Positions 56,738 through 64,000 of a stretch of DNA of 64,000 nucleotides are shown piece by piece. A program made the position numbers and the translations under genes. The stretch is from Udeniomyces pyricola (Eukaryota; Basidiomycota; Tremellomycetes; Cystofilobasidiales; Mrakiaceae), in NCBI GenBank assembly GCA_039545295.1, contig BCIK01000019.1, positions 98,390 to 162,389 of the forward strand, read 5' to 3'. Each line of letters opens with the position of its first letter. Position 1 is the first letter of the stretch. Below the pieces are notes generated by a model. The model saw only the letters and a list, made by a program, of their open reading frames with translations, was not told the DNA's origin and made no database searches.

Positions 56738-59290
56738 TTACCTTCTCCTCTCCGCCCAAGGCAACCTCCTTCCTCCTTCGTCTCTATCGCGACTCCTTGC
56801 ACTCCGACTCCTCCTACCTTCCTCCCTCATATCACGCCCACCCCTTTCCCTCTCCCTACTCAAACTCCTACTCCTACTCCTACTCCGGCTCCTACTCAAA
56901 CTCCTACTTCGACTCTGTTCTCTTCCCCTCCCTCTAGCCGGCGGGGAATAATCCCTCCTCCTGCCTCCTCCTCCCCGTCCACCACCAGTCGGCGGGGAAT
57001 AATCCCTCCCTCGTCCTCCAGCATACGGCAAAGGCGACAGAGATCGATCCCTTCCTCGTCCACCACCACCACCACCCCGTGCTGCCGCCGCTGCTCCTCC
57101 ACCCGATCGGCTCTCCCTCCCTGAAACCTGATGCGGTGCTTTGTCGTTTCTCCGTGAGTACGATCTCGAAGCGGGGTACGAGTCCGTGAAGCCACCAGGC
57201 GAGCGATCCCGAACGGCTCCGGTCGCAGCGGCAGCAGATCCACGAGGGGCATGAGGAGGAGGGGATCGGGATCGTCGATGGTGAGGAGGGGATTGGCGCT
57301 TATCGTAAGGAGCTTGACGGACAGGAGGTCGATACGTCTGATGACCGCTCGCTCGAGAATCACTACCCCTTCCACCTCCACCTCCACCACCACCACCGCC
57401 ACCACTATTCCCACCGAACTCGGTCGGTTGATAACGTGCTCCAGCGTTCACAGACACGGGTCCATTCGGATACCGACTGGGTCCATCTCCGAACCGACCC
57501 GAACGAACCGACGCCATGGCCATTCCACCCGGTCTCGCCCCTCCCGCGGGCGTAGGAACGTTCGACAACGTCACCACGCCCACGTTGCGGTACTCAAACT
57601 CCCACCCAGGTTCCTCCCCTTCGCCATCGGCCCCGGTCTTTTGGATGCTCAAGTCGAGTTTGCGACGACCGTTGGACCAAGCGGCTTCCTCTTGCTTGAT
57701 CAGGTTCGGGATCGGACCGGGCGGAAGGAAGAACACCTCCAGTGGCGTCGGGTTCGGCTGGGGGATCGAATCAGGGGGAAACGAGGAGTTGTTCTGAAGG
57801 TACTCGTATGCTCTGACGGCGGAAGCTAGCGTTTTGAACTGCGAGCAGATACATGAAATCACGATACAAGCGAGATAACCCCAGAAACAATCAGTCACCA
57901 TTCATCGTCAACGGAAAACAAAGCTCCATGTATTGACGGATGTTGTCAGATTCCAACTCACCACCGCAAACGCATGGCTTTTGACGGGTCCGAGCCACCA
58001 TCCTCGGCTGTCTGCGCCTTTACCGACGCCCGAAGCGTCGTCAAGCTCCCCGATATCCTCGAGCATATCGACCATCGTCATATCCGGCAGTGGTCGGCGC
58101 AGGTTCTTGACGTAGATGGCTCGAGTCGGAGGATGCGACCCTGCAACAAAGTTGACAGGGTAATCTGCAGATGAAACGGTCGCTGAGCGAGAAAAGTCGA
58201 GACAGAGACAAAGGTATAAGGTCAGCAGGATGTTAAGTTTGAAACACTTGTGAATATCGTGCAGACAGTTTGATTCATATAAAGTGAAACCCTATGGGGA
58301 TCTGTGTTCAGTTGGCATGAAGGGTTGTCTAAGGGTAAGTATAGTCACGAAACGTACCTTGAGGCTCCGCCATCGTCGCGTCCCCATCTCGCTCGTCCAT
58401 CTCCTGCCCAGCAGACTGCTGCCTGACAGCTTCGGCTTCGTCAATGCCCATCATGGCACCGTCAACTGTCTCTCCTCCAGAAGTGATCGCGTCATCGCCG
58501 GAAGTGGAGGGTCCGGCAGCCGACGCGTCGGGCACCAACGACGCAGGGAGGGAAGTGGTCACTGTCGGTTCGGGAACGGTCGAAGCTTCATCGCGCGTCG
58601 GAGAGAGTGGGGCAGAGACTGTCAAGAACCACGGCACAGCGAAATATGAGATGTCGATGGTGGTAGGTTCAGAAGAGGGAGAAATATCAGAGCCAAGAGG
58701 GCGTTTCCGGTAGACAAATGGATAAGTGAGGAAAGAAGGGACGAGAGTCATCTCATACGTCAGCGTCGTTGAGTGAAGTGTAGGGAACAATCATCTGATT
58801 TATGCGAAGCCTTGATGGCTGGACGGTCAATTACTCACGAATACCGTTCTCATCTGGCACGCTGTCTTTGGGCTGGTCGATAGTCGATAGTTCGGCTGAG
58901 GGAGAGGCAAGCTTGGCAGTGAGTAGCTCCGCAAGCTAGCGAGCAGGCACAAATAACGGACCAAGCGCAGGAGGAAGGAGGGAAATCATGTCAGGGGCCA
59001 GGTTCGAATGATTCTTCTCAACACGTCGTCAGGTGGAGTGACAATAGTGTTGAAGAAGCAGTTCGTTGACGAGCTGAGGTGGGTGAGATAATGAAACGGA
59101 CCTCCTTCTTGAGGGCACCTTTGGGGACCTCGACGTTGAGCCGGACGAGTTCGTCTTTGAGCTCTGGGAGGGGAGAGAGAAAAGTAAGGGCGATGATGTG
59201 ACTGGCGTAAGGGACGGTGTCGTGAGTTTCGATGGTTGAGGAAAGAAAACGAGGTAGCTGACCTTGAACTTTGAGCTTTGAGATGTCCAT
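56738..59290 (-). CDS. Acinus-like SAP/RRM protein of the ASAP complex
   Basis: Acinus, with RNPS1 and SAP18, forms the ASAP complex that binds exon-junction complexes and influences splicing. Six exons read leftward: 59290-59263, 59163-59102, 58935-58839, 58618-58358, 58164-57962 and 57838-56738, in phase, 583 residues. A SAP motif opens the protein (ELKDELVRLNVEVPKGALKKELAELL, ~10-35). An acidic, Ser/Thr-rich linker follows. The RRM-like domain starts at TRAIYVKNLRRPLPDMTMVDMLEDIGEL (~160-187) and includes WWLGPVKSHAFAVFKTLASAVRAYEYLQ, an RNP1-like strand as in Acinus. The C-terminus is Gly/Arg-rich and then an RS domain (repeated RSRS and RDRD). The canonical RNPS1/SAP18-binding motif was not recognised with confidence; the best place is VFFLPPGPIPNLIKQEEAAW. 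Alternative: a generic SAP/RS splicing factor. The TAA stop falls inside a GTAAGG donor-like string, so a further 3' exon cannot be excluded. Confidence 0.75.
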
Positions 59291-60742
59291 ATGAGGTTAG
59301 GGGGGCGATGGTGTGAAGAGGGTGTGGAAGGAGATGGATCGAGATGGGTGGGCAGGGACTAATCGACTAACAAGACAAGGGAGGGAACGTTGAGTTGTTC
59401 GATTGTCCAGTGAGTTCTGGACCTGTGATGTGACGCGTGCAGTTGCTAGCTGGCTGGTCTCGCTCTCGCTCTCTTTTTCTTCTTTTTTTTTTTTCTTTTT
59501 CTTCTTCTGTCCGTCCGTCTGTCCTCATAGGATGCTCTGACCAAATAGAACATCATATGACTGCATGCAGACATGGATTGCTATGGGTTTGTGTGGAATG
59601 GTGGCGCATATAGTCCTCTTTTCTTGTCATCTCGTACGTGGAATATACAACGTACTCATCAACTAACTGGCTCGCCCAACAAGTCGACTTGACTTGCTCA
59701 TCGAGGCATTCCACTTGGCTTCTTTTCTCGAACGCCCACCTGCTTCTCTTCGCCTCCCCTTCCCTCCCCCCCCCCCCCCAGGTTCGTTGCCCCATCTCTA
59801 CCTTCGCCTACGCTCTTCATCCATCCGGACCTGCTCTTCTGCCATCTTCCATTCGCCCTCATCATCCGTCTGCATATGTCATGCCATCTGCCCGGCCGAG
59901 CGACCTAGCCTGGCAGTTGCCGTCATTTGCACCCCATCCAGGCGGGAAACTCTTCGCTCGTCCTTCTTACCCCTTCCACCACACATCCTCTTCCCCTGAC
60001 CGTCAACCAACGCCATCTGTTTAGTCGACATGTTCTCATCGTCTGGTCATCATGCATGGTCCTCGACCTCGTCCGTTCTTGGCTCTGACAGTAACAGTGG
60101 AGCGCCAGCAGCATTCACCGTGGTTCCCATCGCTCGAGATGTCGGAAAACCTCGTCGTTTCTCGACTTTCACTCTCTTGCTTGTCCGCCGCGCGCGCGCC
60201 CTTGTCATCCCCCCCCCCCCCCGCCTTGGCTTTGCGCCTTGGTCGCTCTCTCGATGGAAGCCATTGCGTCGTCCCTCCTGATTGGATGATGTCTACTGAC
60301 AGCGAAGAAAACGACGTTTGATGGATCGCGTCGACACGAGGAGGGACCAAGAGGGGAACGATGGTGACCTGATGGTTTCCCTCTTTGCACGCCCTGCACG
60401 TGCCTCGATCTGTGCTCCGTTGCTCTTGGAAGCCTAGCAGTCGCGCGTGCCTGGTGGTCTTGCTTGCTCTCTCCCTTTCTCTTTCGTTCTTTCTCTGTGT
60501 CTTCATCTCTGTCTCTCTCTTTCCACATCCCTTGCTTGTTACTATGCCCCGTCCCTTCCATCACGACCGCCTCTCACACTCCATACCCTCCTTCCTTCCT
60601 CTCAACCCAGTCCCAAACCCTCAACGCTCCAGCCTCGCACCCCGTCCTCCAATCCACCCGGCCGCACACGCGAATACTGACTCGAAGTCCCCCCTCTCTA
60701 TCGAACCGCAACCCATTCTCTTCACCTTCTTCAAATCCCACC
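59291..60742. other. Divergent intergenic region, Acinus / KH protein
   Basis: 1.45 kb between outward-facing starts. It contains T-rich runs (59466-59505), poly-C at 59767-59779 and 60210-60223, a (CG)n string at 60188-60199 and long C/T-rich strings in the last 270 bp before the KH start. The open frames on both strands (59638-60024, 60036-60506) show no family resemblance. Confidence 0.5.
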
Positions 60743-62725
60743 ATGTCTGCCCCTACTCCCACGACCCCTCCTCAAACTGAAGCCGCATCTGCTCCGGCCA
60801 CCAACAACAAGCGAGCCCTCTCGCCCGGCCACGAAGAGCAAGAGTCCAACAAGCGAATCGCTACCAAGGAGGAAGACCGAGACATCACCGCCGCCGACGA
60901 CGGAGACAACACCAAGCCCAAAGACGAGAGCGCTCCTAAGATGGAAGGTGATGACGTCGACATGAAGGAGGCTTCTACGTGAGTCGCCCAAGCCCGTGTC
61001 TACACACGCGACGACTAGAGAAAAAAAAAAGAAATATACAAAGAAATATGGGCTTACCGACATGAGAGTCAAAAACTGACCTTTTTATCTGTTCAACTCT
61101 CTTTGCCTGGTGTCCTTGATGCTTTTTTGGTTCCCTTCCCGTTTAGCTCCGCCCCTACTACCGAAACTGCGGCCGCCGCTTCCTCCACTCCTGCTACCCC
61201 GTTCGTACTTGATAATCGCGTCATGCATGGTCAAGTCACGTCTGTTCTCCCGGCCTAACCGAATATATCCTCCTGTCTGGCTTTGTCCCCCATCGTTCAG
61301 CGCCGAGACCCCTCAGCAGATCCAGATGCGATGCCTCATCGTCACTCAGGATGCTTCGGTCATCATCGGCAAGGGCGGTAAGCACGTCAACGAAGTCCGA
61401 GAGAAGTCGGGAGCTCGAGTCACTGTCTCGGAGTCCATCCCCGGCAACCCCGAGAGGATCCTTCACGTTTCGGGTGCCCTCGATGCCGTCTCCAAGGTAA
61501 GCGACTCAATCCAAACGGGCCAACGTTTCCACGTTTTGCCATGAGACTGTAAATGACTTACGCGTTGCTTCTCCTGTGTCTACTCAGGCTTTCGGTCTGA
61601 TCGTTCGACGAATCAACGACGAGCCCTTTGACGTCGCCTCCGTCCCCGGCTCGCGAGCTGTTACCATCAAGTTCATCATCCCCAACTCGCGGATGGGTAC
61701 TGTGTACGTCACCGGGCTTAGTTGATCAAGTCTAAGGCCTGCGGTATCGACGATGTCTGCTGAAGTGTTGTTTTCGTTGGCTTCTGTGACCTAATCATTG
61801 GCTTCTGTGACCTAATCACCTCTCAACAGCATCGGTAAGGGTGGAAGCAAGATCAAGGAGATCCAGGAGGCTTCGGGTGCCAGGCTCAACGCCTCGGAGG
61901 CCATGCTCCCCGGATCCACCGAGGTTCGTCGGACTTTTCCAGCATCTTTCAAACAGACTGCCGTTTCCCCCTTTTTTTTTCGAACCCGACTAACGCGCGC
62001 GTCCCTTCGGTTTGCGTCATCTTTCTTAGCGAGTCCTCTCTGTCTCTGGTGTTGCCGACGCTATCCACATCGCTGTCTACTACATCGGTAACATTCTTCT
62101 CGAGTACCAGGACCGAGCCCCCGCTGGAGGTGACCGATCGCAGTACCGACAGCCTGGAGGTCGGGACAGCTACGGTGGAGGACCCAGGGAGGCCCGACCT
62201 GTTGGTGCCGGTCAGGCTGCCCCTCCCCCTGGCAGCCAGACCCAGAGCATCTTCATCCCCAACGACCTCGTGGGATCCAGTGAGTTTCTGCTTTTACAAG
62301 GAGTTGTCCTCAGTTTTTACTCGTCCTCCATCCATCTGATTGACTTGCTGGGGTTTTTGTTTCCTCTTCTTCTTTAGTTATCGGCAAGGCCGGAACCAAG
62401 ATCAACGAGATCCGAGCTCAGTCGGCTACTCAGATCCGAATCATGGAGCCCGGACAGCCCGGCTCGTCGACCAACCCGGACGAGCGACTCGTCACCATCA
62501 CCGGTCAACCCGCTGGTATCAACATGGCTATCCAGCTCCTCTACCAGGTCAGTCCATACTCTCCTATTCCCGGGTTTTTGGTTTCCCAAGTCGAAGACAA
62601 CACGCATAGTAAACAAGATGACTGAACGGCACTCTTCGTTTCCCCCTTTTATTTCTCAACTCTTCTTTGTTCCTTTTACATAGCGACTCGAGTCCGAGAA
62701 GCAGGCTCGAGCTCAGGCCATCTAA
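60743..62725 (+). CDS. Triple-KH-domain RNA-binding protein (PCBP/Rnc1/Pbp2 type)
   Basis: Poly(C)-binding-like proteins with three KH domains bind single-stranded RNA and control mRNA stability, localisation or translation; fission yeast Rnc1 and budding yeast Pbp2/Hek2 are examples. Eight exons: 60743-60978, 61147-61200, 61301-61496, 61588-61703, 61830-61923, 62030-62279, 62378-62547 and 62684-62725, in phase, 385 residues. After an acidic, Ala/Thr-rich N-terminus come KH1 (MRCLIVTQDASVIIGKGG, GxxG at 120-123), KH2 (IKFIIPNSRMGTVIGKGG, 203-206) and, after a Gly/Arg/Tyr-rich linker, KH3 (SIFIPNDLVGSIIGKAG, 318-321). All three GxxG loops are intact. Introns 2 and 5 use GTTCGT. Intron 4 contains a 21-bp tandem duplication. 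The protein ends shortly after KH3, as usual for the family. ATG 60743 is preceded by CCACC. Confidence 0.95.
61777..61818. repeat. 21-bp tandem duplication in KH-gene intron 4
   Basis: Two perfect adjacent copies of a 21-bp unit beginning TTGGCTTCTGTGACC sit just upstream of the intron's acceptor. Each copy contains CTAAT, a plausible branch-point core, so the duplication doubles the candidate branch sites. Confidence 0.9.
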
Positions 62726-64000
62726 AAGCGTCGTTCCTTATTTTGACGCTCTCGCTTTTTTTTGCCCAATCTGATTCCAACCGCTCCTTAGCCACGTCTC
62801 ATCTTTTTTTTTTTCTTTCTTTTCATCCCGTCTTCTATTTCCCTTCCTTCCTTCCAAATTAGCCGAATTTCTCCTTATTTGGCTCTATCGTCCCTCCCAG
62901 CTGCTTAATCTGCCCTCCTCGCTGATCTGACCGTAGAAAGAACCTCCTTCTCCCCCCTCCCCCCTTCCTCTCTCTTCGACCCTTCTNTCTTGCCTTGTTT
63001 TCTTTCCTTTTCTCTCTCCCCCCCCCCCCTCTCCCTTCCCCCTAGTTGTGGTTTATTCTTTTTCTCCTTTTTCTTTTATTTTTCTCTTCGTTCTAGTCAT
63101 GCTCTTTTTTTTTGTTCTCCCTCTGACGAATCCGACGTCGAGCTCGACCTTTCTGCCCCATTCGACTGGAAGGAAAGAATAAGTGAAAGAAAAGACAGAA
63201 GCTGCTCCCCCCCTTCCCCCTCCCCTCCTTCATCGACTTGACGATGAGTCATGCGTTTGAGGGAGTGACAGAGTGATTGGTATAGTGAATGTTTACAAGA
63301 AGAAAAAAAAAAACATCCATCGACAGCTTGACGCATTCGCAGTTCACGCACGTACTACACACATCATCATATATATATATACATCTCTCGATCAAAACTG
63401 CTACAGGATGATGCCCTATCTCACGGAGCTGCCAGCTAAGCTTGATACGTATGTTCAAGGGGATTCAATATAAATATAAAGTTACGTATAAGCTTATATC
63501 GAAACTGACACTTTACTTTTCTTTTTCTTTTTTTTTTTAAACCCGTTTTACATGAACAAGTCCGATCATAAGGGGAACACTGGAACTTTTTGCTTGGAAC
63601 GGACCCCTTACTCCCCACTCCCAACCCCCCCCCCCCCCATCCATCCCTTTCCCTTTTCCTCCTTCTTACATATCTACGAATGGCATAACATACCCATGAT
63701 GTATAGTAAATCGTAAGGGTAGTGTAAGAAAAAAAAGGAGTCGTGAAAAAAAAAAAAAAATCACCTATAATAATGACCTGAGCGTCCGTACCGGCCCCGG
63801 TTTTGTTTCCTTTTTAATAGATAAATGAATGGATGTATAAACTACTACTAATACTACTATAAATGCACTAGTATAATAGTACCTAACTAGTCCCCCGTTG
63901 CTTGTCTTCTCCATCAGGCTTTTTCGGTTCCATCCTCCTATTTAAACCCTCCTTGTAACTTCCCATGACCTTGATCTCTCTCAACTGACCCCCCCCCCCC
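62726..64000. other. Downstream region of KH gene to right edge
   Basis: 1.27 kb. The first 500 bp is a C/T-rich 3' UTR-like stretch with one N at 62987 and poly-C at 63018-63030. After 63250 the sequence is AT-rich with (TA)n at 63371-63380, poly-A runs near 63731-63760 and poly-C runs at 63628-63639 and at the extreme right edge. No gene is recognised. Confidence 0.5.

Noticed and set aside
60036..60506. Overlapping open frames upstream of the KH gene on both strands
   Set aside because: Basic, low-complexity frames without family resemblance in a divergent promoter region; no coherent exon set.
1..64000. Search for tRNA genes, rRNA, CRISPR arrays, insertion sequences and plasmid origins
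   Set aside because: No A/B-box plus cloverleaf candidate, no rRNA-like segment and no regularly spaced palindromic repeat array was seen. The tandem repeats present have no spacers and the genome is eukaryotic.

Overview
The window is nuclear DNA from an intron-rich fungus, most likely a basidiomycete. I could model sixteen protein genes with consistent reading frames. Together they carry about 99 introns (roughly six per gene, mostly 60-300 nt), several exons of only 9-21 nt, and families expected in fungi (siderophore transporter, FTR1 permease, Hal4/Npr1-type kinase, Sfm1, Yos9/OS-9, Gpi14). Acinus and abundant microexons argue against a budding yeast. The species cannot be fixed from sequence alone. 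Non-coding DNA is marked by T-rich or C-rich introns, poly-C/G runs, (TA)n tracts and short minisatellites. All exon models below were made by eye from splice signals, frame continuity and family conservation.

Layout, left to right: a DYRK/Pom1-type kinase (minus, cut by the left edge); the XPF/Rad1 repair endonuclease (plus); a siderophore-iron MFS transporter (plus); an Sfm1-type protein arginine methyltransferase and the exosome subunit Rrp41 (both minus); a membrane-anchored hotdog thioesterase (plus); the high-affinity iron permease FTR1 (plus). Then comes a gene-poor, repeat-rich stretch (about 29.3-35.1 kb) with a broken retroelement-like ORF, a 60-N gap inside a CAG/CTG array and at least five minisatellites. 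Next are a GNAT acetyltransferase (minus), a TMEM14-like membrane protein (plus), kynurenine formamidase (plus) facing kynurenine 3-monooxygenase (minus), a Hal4/Npr1-family kinase (plus), a Yos9/OS-9 ER lectin (minus), the GPI mannosyltransferase Gpi14 (plus), an Acinus-like SAP protein (minus) and a three-KH-domain RNA-binding protein (plus).

Functional links: the siderophore transporter and FTR1 are two independent iron-uptake routes within 12 kb, and an exact match to the fungal iron-GATA motif lies upstream of the transporter. Kynurenine formamidase and kynurenine 3-monooxygenase act on consecutive metabolites in tryptophan-to-NAD synthesis and sit tail to tail, 411 bp apart. The other genes are housekeeping (DNA repair, RNA decay, ER quality control, GPI anchors, splicing-associated factors) and look like ordinary chromosomal neighbours.

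The most unusual window-wide signals are the recurrent 5' splice site GTTCGT, inferred at eight introns in six genes, and the set of very small exons. Both can be tested directly with RNA data.
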